64,000 nucleotides of DNA, taken from the NCBI GenBank assembly GCA_049522755.1, contig JBEKNN010000003.1:29946-93945 (forward strand), in the 5' to 3' direction. The translations under genes were made by a program, and so were the position numbers. The notes beneath the pieces were generated by a model. The model saw only the letters and a list, made by a program, of their open reading frames with translations. It ran no database searches and had not been told where the DNA came from. How positions within the stretch are numbered: the stretch's first letter is position 1; every line of letters begins with the position of its first letter. This DNA comes from PALSA-243 sp049522755. Its GTDB lineage: Bacteria; Acidobacteriota; Terriglobia; Bryobacterales; Bryobacteraceae. Below, one piece after another: positions 23,210-33,700 of the stretch.

Positions 23210-26056
23210 TTGCCGGCTTCCAGCCGAACCAGCGGCCCCAACTCTAAACACACATTCGCGGGGCTCGATTCCATTTCGCTCCAGCGTGAAGACCAGATCC
23301 TGCTGCTGCTCACGCTCATCATCGGAGCGGTGGTCGGCTTCGTCGTCGTAGCGTTTATTCTGGTCACCGAAAACCTCGGATCGAAGCTCTATCCAGCCAA
23401 CGGCGCTGCCTGGCGGCGGCTGCTGATTCCCGTCGCCGGGTCCCTCACGGCCGGATTTTTTCTTGCCCGCTATTTCCCTAACGCCCGCGGCAGCGGCATT
23501 CCGCAAACCAAGACCGCGCTGTTTCTGCGCGATGGGTACATCAGCTTCAAAACCGTGCTGGGCAAATTCAGTATGTGCGCCATCACGCTCGCCAGCGGCA
23601 TAGCGCTAGGGCGCGAAGGGCCCTCGGTCCACGTCGCCGCGGGTATCGCGTCGGTGCTGGGCCGGCGGCTGGGGCTATCGCCCCGGAGCGTGCGCGCGCT
23701 GTTGCCCATTGGCGCCGCAGCCGCGCTGGCGGCGGCGTTCAACACACCTATCGCCGCCGTGCTGTTCACGCTGGAAGAAGTGATGGGCGATATGCACGCG
23801 CCGGTGCTAGGCTCCATCGTATTGAGCTCGGCTACTTCGTGGATGGTGCTGCACCTCCTGCTGGGCGATGAGCCGCTGTTCCATGTGCCGGCGTACCAAC
23901 TGGTGCACCCCATAGAGTTCGTCTTCTACGCGGTGCTGGGCGTGGTGGGCGGCCTGGTCTCGGTGGCTTTCGTCAAGCTGCTGTTGTGGATGCGCAAGCG
24001 CTTTCTCCGCATGCCGAAATCCACCGTGTGGCTGCAGCCGGTCGCGGGCGGTTTGCTGGTCGGCGTGCTGGGCTGGTTTGTGCCGCAGGTACTTGGCGTG
24101 GGCTACGGTTTTGTGGATCAGGCCCTCAACGGCAAGATGCTGATCGGCGCCATGGCGCTTCTGGTCGGCCTGAAAGTGATCGCCACGGCCACTTGCTACG
24201 CTTCCGGCAATGCCGGCGGCATCTTCGGTCCAAGCTTGTTTATGGGGGCGATGGCGGGAGGCGCGGTGGGCGGCGTGGCGCACTGGCTCATGCCCGATTA
24301 CACCGGCAGCGTGGGCGCCTACGCGCTGGTGGGGATGGGCGCGGCGTTCGCGGGCACCATTCGCGTGCCGCTAACCTCGGTGATCATGATCTTCGAGATC
24401 ACACGCGATTATTCCATCATCGTGCCCCTGATGATCGCGAATCTGCTGAGTTACTTTATCTCCAGCCGTCTGCAGGAAGAGCCCATTTACGAAGCGCTGC
24501 AGCACCAGGACGGCATTCATCTGCCTTCCGGAGCGCGTGCGCGCGAAGACCTGATCACGGTGGCGCACGCGCTCAAACCCGAGATGCACGCGCTGCCGGC
24601 GACGTTGAGCGTGGCGCAGGCGCTGGCGTCCGTCGAGGGTGAGCGCACTGTCTGGCCGGTGACCGATGAAAACGGACTGCGCGGCATGATCGCGAAAGAC
24701 CAGCTTGAAGCCGCTGCCGCGGGAGGATTCGGCGAGCAGACGCTGGGCGATCTGGTTCCCGATCCGGGTCCCATCGAGGATCTCAACGAGGCGCGCTTCC
24801 CGCATGTTCATCCCGACCACTCGCTGCAATCGGCCATGCAGCGCCTGTCGCAATGCGGCCTCGCGGAACTTCCGGTGGTGAGCCGCGGCAACATTCGCGA
24901 GCTGCGCGGAACCATTTCGGCGAAGGATGTTCTGGATGCGTTCGCCCTCGGGAGACCAGCCGCTGCCGTGGCCGCCGAAACCAAGACGACGCGGAAGCTA
25001 TTCGTGGGCGTAGTGGCGGCGCTGATTGCGATAGCGCTGCTGATGGGCTTCCTCAACTACTTCTTCCGCATAGAACGCGCCGGCCGCGCTAACAGTTACT
25101 ATCAGGCCGGGCAAGAGCTGATGCAGCGCGGCAGCTATGAGGAAGCCATTGAGCGATACCGCGATGCGCTTTCCGTTTCGCACAGCGTCGATTACCGCCT
25201 GGCGCTGGGCCTGGCGCTGGTAAAAGCCGGGCATACCAGTGAAGCGCCCGTCTATCTCAACGAAGTGTTGCGTGAGAAGCCCGGGAACGGGCCGGCGCAT
25301 CTGGGGCTGGCGCGCGTGGCGGCGCAGGAAGGGCGAATCGACGAGGCTGTTTCGCACTATCAGCGGGCCATCTACGGTACATGGCCCCAGCAGACCCGCG
25401 AGAATCAGTTCCAGGCGCGCCTTGAGGTGATCGATGCGCTGGCGAAGGCGGGCAGGCGAGAGCAGGCCCAGGGGGAACTGCTTTCCACCACCGCGGCGAT
25501 TCCAGCGGACAACGACTCGTTGAAGAAGCAGGTGGGGCAGATGCTGATCGAGTATGGGCTGCCGAAGGCTGCGGAGAACCTGTTCCGCGAGGTGGCGCAG
25601 CGCAACAAGCAGGACGCGGGCGCGCTGGAGGGCTTGGGCGACGCCGAGTTCGCAAACGGGGAATATGCGGCGGCGCAGGACGCCTATCGCGGCAGCCTGG
25701 CGCTCGATCCGGCCAATGCGGCCATTGCCAACAGGGCGGATCTCTGCGAGCGGATTCTGGCGCTGGAGCCGGATTTGCGGGGCTTGGGCGCCACGCAGCG
25801 CTACGAGAGGAGCTTGAAGATTCTTGGCGGAGTATTGGACGAACTGGCGCGGTGCGGCGGAGACGGGGACAACGCCGCGGTGCAGCAGGCGCAAGCCGCG
25901 CTGGCGCGCAAGAAGCGGCCGAGCTCTTATAGCGACGCGGCGGATTCCAATCGCGCGCTGGCGCTGGAGTTATGGGGAGCGCGGACGCCGTCTTGCGCGG
26001 GGGCCGGCGGCGACGACGCGTTGGACCGGGTAATGGCTCAACTGGCGCCCAGGTAG
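23210..26056 (+). CDS. ClC chloride channel/antiporter fused to CBS, membrane helix and TPR repeats
   Basis: 948 aa from a TTG. Residues 30-425 are a full ClC transporter: GSGIPQ (94-99), GREGPSVH with gating Glu 136, EE at 189-190 matching the internal proton glutamate of exchangers, and GGIFGPSLF (336-344). Residues 455-580 resemble a CBS pair (ALPATLSVAQAL, VWPVTDENGLRGMI, LPVVSRGN). A single membrane helix follows (597-617), then TPR-like repeats to about 860 (SYYQAGQELMQRGSYEEAIE). The gating Glu points to a Cl-/H+ exchanger. The TPR tail, after an extra helix, would sit on the other side of the membrane from the CBS part. No frame break is seen at the junction. Confidence 0.9.
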   Translation: MPASSRTSGPNSKHTFAGLDSISLQREDQILLLLTLIIGAVVGFVVVAFILVTENLGSKLYPANGAAWRRLLIPVAGSLTAGFFLARYFPNARGSGIPQTKTALFLRDGYISFKTVLGKFSMCAITLASGIALGREGPSVHVAAGIASVLGRRLGLSPRSVRALLPIGAAAALAAAFNTPIAAVLFTLEEVMGDMHAPVLGSIVLSSATSWMVLHLLLGDEPLFHVPAYQLVHPIEFVFYAVLGVVGGLVSVAFVKLLLWMRKRFLRMPKSTVWLQPVAGGLLVGVLGWFVPQVLGVGYGFVDQALNGKMLIGAMALLVGLKVIATATCYASGNAGGIFGPSLFMGAMAGGAVGGVAHWLMPDYTGSVGAYALVGMGAAFAGTIRVPLTSVIMIFEITRDYSIIVPLMIANLLSYFISSRLQEEPIYEALQHQDGIHLPSGARAREDLITVAHALKPEMHALPATLSVAQALASVEGERTVWPVTDENGLRGMIAKDQLEAAAAGGFGEQTLGDLVPDPGPIEDLNEARFPHVHPDHSLQSAMQRLSQCGLAELPVVSRGNIRELRGTISAKDVLDAFALGRPAAAVAAETKTTRKLFVGVVAALIAIALLMGFLNYFFRIERAGRANSYYQAGQELMQRGSYEEAIERYRDALSVSHSVDYRLALGLALVKAGHTSEAPVYLNEVLREKPGNGPAHLGLARVAAQEGRIDEAVSHYQRAIYGTWPQQTRENQFQARLEVIDALAKAGRREQAQGELLSTTAAIPADNDSLKKQVGQMLIEYGLPKAAENLFREVAQRNKQDAGALEGLGDAEFANGEYAAAQDAYRGSLALDPANAAIANRADLCERILALEPDLRGLGATQRYERSLKILGGVLDELARCGGDGDNAAVQQAQAALARKKRPSSYSDAADSNRALALELWGARTPSCAGAGGDDALDRVMAQLAPR

Positions 26057-26740
26057 ATGGCAGAGGACGCCGTGAAGGTCATTTTATTCGGCGCCACCGG
26101 AATGGTTGGGCAAGGCGTTCTGCGCGAGTGCCTGCTGGATGCGAACGTGCAAAGCGTCCTCTCCATCGGACGCAGCGCGACTGGGCAGAAGCATGAGAAG
26201 CTCCGCGAGATAGTAAGGAAAGACCTCGCCGATCTTACAGACAGCGAGCGCGAGTTACAGGGCTACGATGCCTGCTTCTACTGCCTGGGCGTTTCCTCGG
26301 CCGGTATGACCGAAGCGGATTACCGGGATGTGACTTACTCACTTACCCTGGCGGTTGCGCGAACGCTGGCGCGACTTAGCCCGGGAATGACGTTTATCTA
26401 TGTGTCCGGCACGGGGACAGACAGTACAGAGACCGGGCGTTTTATGTGGGCGCGCGTGAAGGGCAGAACCGAGAACGAACTGCTTCGGTTACCGTTCCAC
26501 GCCGCCTACATGTTCCGTCCCGGCTTCATCCAGCCGCTGCACGGGGTCAGATCGAAAACGGCCCTCTACCGGATCTTGTATACCGCGATGGGGCCGCTCA
26601 TCCCTCTGCTGATGGCGGTTGCGCCGCGCTACGTGACCACCACCGAGCGGATTGGCCGCGCCATGATCGAAGCCGCCAGGCATGGGGCGCCGAAGGCCGT
26701 GCTGGAAGGCCGCGATATCAATGCGCTCGCCAGGGTATAG
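26057..26740 (+). CDS. NAD(P)-binding Rossmann protein (atypical SDR)
   Basis: 227 aa, ATG directly after the ClC fusion stop. VILFGATGMVGQGVLRECL at the N-terminus is the dinucleotide loop; CFYCLGVSSAGM and TFIYVSGTGTDS resemble the oxidoreductase HTATIP2/YbjT-like group, in which the usual YxxxK is not always kept. Near the C-terminus TTTERIGRAMI is family-like. Role unknown; probably cotranscribed with the ClC gene. Confidence 0.85.
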   Translation: MAEDAVKVILFGATGMVGQGVLRECLLDANVQSVLSIGRSATGQKHEKLREIVRKDLADLTDSERELQGYDACFYCLGVSSAGMTEADYRDVTYSLTLAVARTLARLSPGMTFIYVSGTGTDSTETGRFMWARVKGRTENELLRLPFHAAYMFRPGFIQPLHGVRSKTALYRILYTAMGPLIPLLMAVAPRYVTTTERIGRAMIEAARHGAPKAVLEGRDINALARV

Positions 26741-26864
26741 CAGTCACCGTGCCGCGTCAGTCGCGGATTCCCGCCGTGAACGCCCATCGCCCGCGAGGTG
26801 ACCCCTCCACCCCAACAAACTGGCCAGGATAGCGATCCCGATCGGCATAACGAAGGCGAAGCTG

Positions 26865-26870
26865 GATAAT
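26865..26870 (+). promoter_or_regulatory. Candidate -10 box (GATAAT), leaderless start
   Basis: GATAAT ends 6 bases before the ATG of the monooxygenase gene at 26877, so transcription would begin at or next to the start codon. Confidence 0.45.
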
Positions 26871-26876
26871 AGCTTT

Positions 26877-27182
26877 ATGCACATCCTGCACGTGCACGTT
26901 CACGTCAAGCCCGAGCATCTCGACGCTTTCCAAACCGCCACTGTCGAAAACGCCCGCAACAGCATCCAAGAGCCCGGCTGCGCGCGCTTCGACGTCGTTC
27001 AACAGACCGACGACCCGACCCGCTTCGTGCTGGTCGAGTTTTACCGCGATGCGCAAGCGCTTGCCGCGCATCGCGAAACCCCGCACTACCACGCGTGGAT
27101 CGAGCGCGTCACGGATATGCTGGCCGAGCCGCGTACCCGCACCGTCTATCGCAACGTGCATCCAGGCGACGATGCTTTTTGA
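26877..27182 (+). CDS. Antibiotic biosynthesis monooxygenase (ABM) family protein
   Basis: 101 aa ferredoxin-like fold. HVHVKPEHLDAFQTATVENA, EPGCARFDVVQQTDDPTRFV and EFYRDAQALAAHRETPHYHA are the standard ABM/YgiN/LsrG pattern. Such proteins act as cofactor-free quinol monooxygenases or small-molecule isomerases. It is followed after 17 bases by the iron alcohol dehydrogenase gene. Confidence 0.9.
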   Translation: MHILHVHVHVKPEHLDAFQTATVENARNSIQEPGCARFDVVQQTDDPTRFVLVEFYRDAQALAAHRETPHYHAWIERVTDMLAEPRTRTVYRNVHPGDDAF

Positions 27183-27199
27183 GATGTCGTATTCAGAAA

Positions 27200-28354
<1,155 letters not shown>

Positions 28355-28373
28355 ATCTCCGCAGACCGAACAC

Positions 28374-28420
28374 GTGGCGCACGCACTCATGCGTGCCGCG
28401 TTCACACTCGTGTGAACGCG
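28374..28420 (+). repeat. GTGG-headed double palindrome, family A copy 2
   Basis: GTGGC, stem GCACGCA/TGCGTGC (loop ctca), then stem GCGTTCACA/TGTGAACGC (loop ctcg), with cc replacing ca in the joint between the hairpins. Lies between convergent genes, 18 bases before a family C copy. Confidence 0.85.
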
Positions 28421-28438
28421 CTTGGGTCTTGCGCCACA

Positions 28439-28462
28439 GTGGGACAGGCGCTTTCGCCTGTC
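28439..28462 (+). repeat. GTGG-headed palindrome, family C copy 2
   Basis: GTGGGACAGGCG, loop cttt, CGCCTGTC. Compared with the copy at 207-230, a G:C pair of the stem has become A:T on both arms, so pairing is kept. Confidence 0.8.
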
Positions 28463-28501
28463 AACCTCGGTGCTGGTCCTGCCCGGTCGAGGGCCCTCAC
28501 C

Positions 28502-29284
28502 TTATTCTGCCCGCGTCAACAGATTGAAGCCGCCGCATTCCGGACACCGGTACGCGATTCCCCGCACCACGCCCTTCGCCCGCAGATAAGCTACCGCAAA
28601 TCCCGATCCGCAGCGCACGCACACATTGATCCACGCCTCGCCGCGCTCCGGAACTGGACCGCCGCCGAAATGGAATTCCCATCCGTAAACGCTCAGCCTC
28701 GTTCCCAGGCGCCGGTCGATGCCGCGCAGCAACCACATCAGAACGGCGAGGTACCGCTCGCTTCCATTCAGAAACAGCGCGATACGCCGCGGCGCCGGCG
28801 CGGTGCGGTTGCGCCGGTTGAGGAAAGAGAGCGAACTATATAAGCGGTGCGTGGCGCGGTGCGGCAATCGAGTGAGGCGCTCCACCGGAGCCGCCACGTC
28901 CTGCGGCGTTCGAAACGCATTGACGTGTCCGCCGCCTTTGGCCAGCCAGCGGTAGATACGGTCGGTCAGCGTGGAGGCATCGGGTACGGCGACATACAAC
29001 GCGCCGTCACGTTTCACCACGCGGCCGATTTCGCGGAGCGTGGCTTCCAGCTCGACAAAATGTTCCAGGCTATGGTTGCTGATAATCGCATCGAACGCCT
29101 CCGCGCGAAACGGCATACGCGCCGCGTCCGCGCTCACATACAGGCCGGCCCCCCGATTCGCGGGAATCTCCAGGTCGAGCCGCACCACCGCCAGGTCCTT
29201 CCGATTGGTGGTGAAGCTCCCGGCTCTCGCTCCTAAATCGAGCACGCGCGCGCCCGGCGGCAGGGATTCCAGCAACTCTTGCAT
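28502..29284 (-). CDS. Class I SAM methyltransferase with C-terminal zinc ribbon
   Basis: 260 aa from the ATG at 29284. SAM-binding VLDLGARAGSF, acidic VVRLDLEI, FDAIISNHSLEHF and RVVKRDGALYVAVPD define a methyltransferase-11 domain (residues 1-115). The C-terminus carries VCVRCGSG and CPECGG, a rubredoxin-like CxxC pair that probably binds zinc. It resembles proteins of surface-glycan loci. Substrate unknown. Confidence 0.88.
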   Translation of the reverse strand: MQELLESLPPGARVLDLGARAGSFTTNRKDLAVVRLDLEIPANRGAGLYVSADAARMPFRAEAFDAIISNHSLEHFVELEATLREIGRVVKRDGALYVAVPDASTLTDRIYRWLAKGGGHVNAFRTPQDVAAPVERLTRLPHRATHRLYSSLSFLNRRNRTAPAPRRIALFLNGSERYLAVLMWLLRGIDRRLGTRLSVYGWEFHFGGGPVPERGEAWINVCVRCGSGFAVAYLRAKGVVRGIAYRCPECGGFNLLTRAE

Positions 29285-29309
29285 GCAGCAGTGTGTTCAG
29301 CATAACAGC

Positions 29310-29351
29310 GTGGGGCAGCCAATTCTGGCTGCAGCCGGCTTTCAACCGGCT
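29310..29351 (+). repeat. GTGG-headed double palindrome, family B copy 1
   Basis: GTGGG, stem GCAGCCA/TGGCTGC (loop attc), then AGCCGG/CCGGCT around a ctttcaa loop. The second stem has lost one pair (AACCGG instead of AGCCGG) compared with copies at 41723 and 47186. Confidence 0.85.
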
Positions 29352-29810
29352 TCCGACTTGCCACCGTCAATTTGGCCAAATTTTCGTGGCGGGAACCGGG
29401 AACCTCACAGCACCAGTCACAACACTTGAAAATAAATCCGGGCCTCGCAAACCTCGACTCCGCAGATGCCTTGGCCGCCAGCCGGCAGCCTGATCGCTAC
29501 CCCTCCTAACCTATACTTAAGTTTGGACTTCCGCGAAATTGGCTTCGTTCCGCACTTTCCCGGGGCCCGCCAGAATCGCCTGGTCGGCAGCCGTTTCCCC
29601 CAACGCCGCCGCCTTCCAAATCTCCGTGTTCCACGACTACCCCGCGCTACACTGAAACCGGGTCGCAAGCCGCATCCGCATGGCGAGTATTCGGAAACAC
29701 ATTTACAAGCGGCTTACAAGATGCGCTGATCTCGATGAAAGGAGGCGCGTACTTTATTTCATGTGCAGACCGGCCTTCAGGGCCGCCCGATGTGCCGTCC
29801 CGTACCAAAC

Positions 29811-29854
29811 TTGACACCGCCAGGAAAAGCTGACCAAAATTGCGAAATCGGAGG
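29811..29854 (+). promoter_or_regulatory. Candidate sigma-70-type promoter and ribosome binding site of the ABC operon
   Basis: TTGACA at 29811-29816, 18 bases, CAAAAT at 29835-29840, then GGAGG at 29850-29854, 8 bases before the TTG start at 29863. Confidence 0.5.
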
Positions 29855-29862
29855 CAGTTCCT

Positions 29863-30744
29863 TTGGCACTTACGATCACCGGTCTGTCCAAGACATATCC
29901 CAACGGCGTAAAGGCGCTCAAGAACCTTTCGCTCACTATCGGCAACCTTATGTTCGGCCTTCTAGGTCCGAACGGCGCGGGCAAGAGCTCGCTCATGCGT
30001 ACGGTGGCAACCCTTCAGGATCCGGACTCCGGCTCGATCGACCTCGACGGCCTCAACGTGCTCACCCAAAAGGACGAGGTCCGCAAGATCCTTGGATATC
30101 TGCCGCAGGAGTTCGGCGTCTATCCGAAGATCTCCGCCATCGACATGCTACAGCACCTCGCGATCATGAAAGGCGTCACCAACAAGAGTGAGCGCAACCA
30201 GATGGTCGAGGCTATACTGAACCAGACCAATCTCTGGGACGTGCGCAAGAAGGCCCTGAGCACTTACTCCGGCGGAATGAAGCAGCGCTTCGGCATCGCC
30301 CAGGCCCTGCTCGCCAACCCGAAGCTCATCATCGTCGATGAGCCCACCGCCGGCCTCGACCCCGCCGAGCGCAACCGCTTCCTCAACCTGCTCAGCTCCA
30401 TCGGCTCCAACGTCACCGTCATCCTCTCCACCCACATCGTCGAAGACGTACGCGAGCTCTGCCCCCGCATGGCCATTATTTCGAATGGCGAGCTTCTGCT
30501 CGAAGGCGCGCCCGCCGAGGCGCTCGAATCCCTGCGCGGAAAGATCTGGTCCAAGGTTGTGGCCACCGACGATGAGCTCCGCGCCCTCGAAACCAGCTTC
30601 AACGTGGTTTCCACTCATCTCATCGGCGGCCTGCACGAGGTCCGCGTTTTCGCGCTCTCCAGTCCCGGCGAGGGCTTCCGCCCGGTCGATTCCGTCCTTG
30701 AAGATGTCTACTTCGTCAACCTCGCCGGCCAGGCGAAGAATTAA
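29863..30744 (+). CDS. ABC transporter ATP-binding protein
   Basis: 293 aa from a TTG with GGAGG upstream. Walker A GPNGAGKSSL, Q-loop YLPQEFGVYPKI, signature YSGGMKQRFGIAQAL, Walker B LIIVDEPTAGLDP and switch STHIVEDV. It powers the following permease-peptidase protein, 21 bases downstream, in the ABC-2 group. The coding strand is strongly C-biased at third positions, as is the next gene. Confidence 0.95.
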   Translation: MALTITGLSKTYPNGVKALKNLSLTIGNLMFGLLGPNGAGKSSLMRTVATLQDPDSGSIDLDGLNVLTQKDEVRKILGYLPQEFGVYPKISAIDMLQHLAIMKGVTNKSERNQMVEAILNQTNLWDVRKKALSTYSGGMKQRFGIAQALLANPKLIIVDEPTAGLDPAERNRFLNLLSSIGSNVTVILSTHIVEDVRELCPRMAIISNGELLLEGAPAEALESLRGKIWSKVVATDDELRALETSFNVVSTHLIGGLHEVRVFALSSPGEGFRPVDSVLEDVYFVNLAGQAKN

Positions 30745-30765
30745 TCCGGCAAAGGAGACAACGAA

Positions 30766-33700
30766 ATGGCTAAGTTCTGGGAGTTCTTCACCTTCGAGCT
30801 CAAGTTCCGCTTCAAGAGCCTCTCTACCTACATTTACTTCGCCGTCTGGTTCACCTACAGCTTCCTCGACATCGCCAGCGAGGGCTTCGGCCCCATCGGC
30901 AGCTCCAATGGAAAGCTGTTGCTCAACGGCCCGTACGCCAACATCTTTAACGATATCGGCATCAGCTTCTTCGGCATCATCGTCATCGCCGCGATCTTTG
31001 GCACGTCCATCCTGCGCGATTTCCAACGCGACACTATTCAGATCCTGTTCACCAAGCCCATCTCGAAATTCGCCTATCTCGGCGGCCGCTGGGCCGGGTC
31101 GTTCGTTGCCACGGTGTTCGCCTTCTCCGGCCTGCTCTTCGGCGAGTTTCTCGGCACGTTCGCCCCCTGGGCCGACCACGCCCGCATCGGCCCCAACCAT
31201 CTCTCCTGGTATCTGCAGCCGTTCGTCTCCATCGTAGTCTTCCAGATCTTTTTCCTCGGCTCTCTCTTCTTCCTTGTCGCGGCCCTGTCGCGCAAGATCT
31301 TCATCGTCTACCTGCAGGGCGCCGCGATCTTCATGCTCTATCTCATCGGCATCGCTATCTTCAACGCCACGCGATCGCTGGAACACTTCTGGTCCGGCAT
31401 CCTCGACCCCATCGGCTTCCTGTACAACGACGCCATCACTCGTTACTGGACCGTGGTCGAACGTAACACGCTCCTTTACTCCTGGTCACCGCACTCCGCC
31501 TCCGGAGTCTTTCTATATAACCGCCTGCTCTGGGGCGGAATAGGTCTGCTCTCGCTCATCGCACTCGGCAAGCTTTTCCCCATGTCAGTGGAGGCCTTGA
31601 CCACCCGCTCCAGTGGCAAACGCGCCGCGCTGGCCCGCGAACAGGATCTCACTGCGGTCGCCTCGCGGCGCAGCCTGGTTGCGGCCAAGCTACCCACCGT
31701 TCACCAGGTCTTCGGCTCCCGGACAACCTTAGCGCAGCTTGTCTCACTCACCCGCCTGCGGATCTCCAACATTGTTCGCGAAGTGCCTTTTTGGGGCATC
31801 CTCATTCTTATGGCCGGCATCGCTCTCAACAACGGCCACTACGCCGGCCGCATCGCCGATCAGAACGTCTGGCCCGTCACGTACCTCATGCTCCAATCTG
31901 TGGAAGGCGGCGCCGAGCTCTTCTTCTATATTGTCGCGACGCTCTACGCAGCCGAGCTCATCTGGCGCGAGCGCGATACTCACTTCTCCGGCATCCACGA
32001 CGCGCTGCCAATCGCCGAGACCACCGACTGGTTCTCCAAACTATTCGCCCTCTGCTTTGTCGAGCTCGTCCTGCTCACTGTCACCGGGCTTTGCGGCATC
32101 CTCATGCAGACGATCGGAGGCTATTACAATTACGAGCTTGCGCAGTACGCCAAAGAGCTCTATGTGGTCACCTTTCCCCAAGTGCTCACCTTCGCTCTGC
32201 TCGCGCTCTTCATCCAGACGGTTGTCTCCAACAAGTTCATCGGCCACGGCATCATCATCGGCATCTTTGTGTTAGTACCTATCCTCTTCAGTTTCGGCTG
32301 GGAGAATACCCTCTATCTCTACGGCAACACGCCGCCCTACACCTACTCGGATATGAATGGCTACGGCCATTTCGTTCCCGCGCTCTTCTGGTCCATCACC
32401 TACTGGCTCTCTATCTCCTGCTTACTCGCTACTGTCTCCGTCGCGCTCGCCCTCCGCGGCGCCGATGACGGCTGGCGCGCGCGTTTCCGTCTCGCCGCCC
32501 AGCGCGCTCCGCGTCTCATCCCCGCCGCGGCGCTTTTCCTCTTAGTCGCAATCGGCAGCGGCGCGTGGTACTTCTACAATTCCCACGTCCTCAACGAATA
32601 CCTGACTGCCAAGGACCGGCGTGACATACAAGCCGCCTATGAGCGTGACTTCCAGAAGTACGAGACTCTCCCCCAACCCAAGATTATTGCCGTCGATGCC
32701 AACATCGACATCTTCCCCGAGCGCCGCTCCTTCTCCGGCGCCGGCCACTTCGTCCTGCAGAACAAAACCGCGCAGCCCATCAGTCGGGTCCACATCACCA
32801 ACCAGCAGCAGTCCGTCTCAGACGTCCACTTCGACCGCCCGTTCCACGTCGTCTCTACAAGCCCTCGCGCTCTCTACACCATCTACCAGCTCGACGCTCC
32901 GCTGGCCGCAGGCGACAAGCTCGATCTCACTTTCAAAGTCGGCTACGCCAGCCGCGGCTTCAAAGACGGCAACGAGCGCCCTGAGCTCGCCTACTCCGGC
33001 ACCTTCTTCGACAACGGTTATTTCCCCACCATCGGCTACGACGCGAACATTGAGCTCGGCGACCCTCGCCGCCGCCGCGAAGAGCATCTCCCCGAGCAGG
33101 AACTTCTCCCCCACCGCGGCGACCCCGCCGGCGCCGTCACCAACCTGTTCACTCCACAGTCCGACTGGATCGGTTACCACACCACCGTCAGCACCGCCGA
33201 TGACCAGATCGCTCTCTCACCCGGATACCTCACTCGGGACTGGCGCGCCAATGGCCGCCACTACTTCTCGTATGACATGGGCAATGTCAAGACTCTCGAC
33301 TTCTTCGCCTATGTCTCTGCCCGCTACCAGGTCAAACGCGAAATGTATCAGGGCGTCGCCGGCCCCATCGCTATCGAGGTCTACCACGCCGCCGGACATA
33401 CCTACGACGTCGACGACATGATCGAATCGTCCAAGGCGGGTCTGGCCTACTACGAAAAGCGGTTCAGCCCCTTCCAGTTCCGCCAGTACCGCATCCTCGA
33501 GTTTCCTCGCTACCGCGGCTTTGCGCAGTCCTTTCCCAACACTGTCCCTTTCTCTGAGGGCATCGGCTTCATAGGCCGCGTCGAAAAGCCCACCGATATC
33601 GACTTCACTTACTTCGTCACTGCACACGAGCTTGGCCATCAATGGTGGGCGCACCAACTCATCGGCGGCCGCGTCGAAGGCTCCAACATGATGTCCGAGA

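Larger units (their letters stand above)
29285..29862. other. 578-base intergenic region
   Basis: Holds a family B palindrome (29310-29351), a stretch at 29535-29552 (GAAATTGGCTTCGTTCCG) closely matched at 50619-50639, a weak CGGCC/GGCCG hairpin at 29771-29785, and the promoter of the ABC operon. Short open frames here are Arg/Pro-rich and not convincing genes. Confidence 0.6.

Noticed and set aside
29466..29729. 87-codon plus-strand frame in the gap before the ABC operon
   Set aside because: Low-complexity Arg/Pro content and part of a stretch shared with another non-coding region.
30148..31386. 412-codon open frame on the minus strand opposite the ABC operon
   Set aside because: It is antisense to an ATPase with all motifs and the permease start; composition is Glu/Asp/Ala/Gly-rich as expected from the complement of C-biased codons, with no domain.
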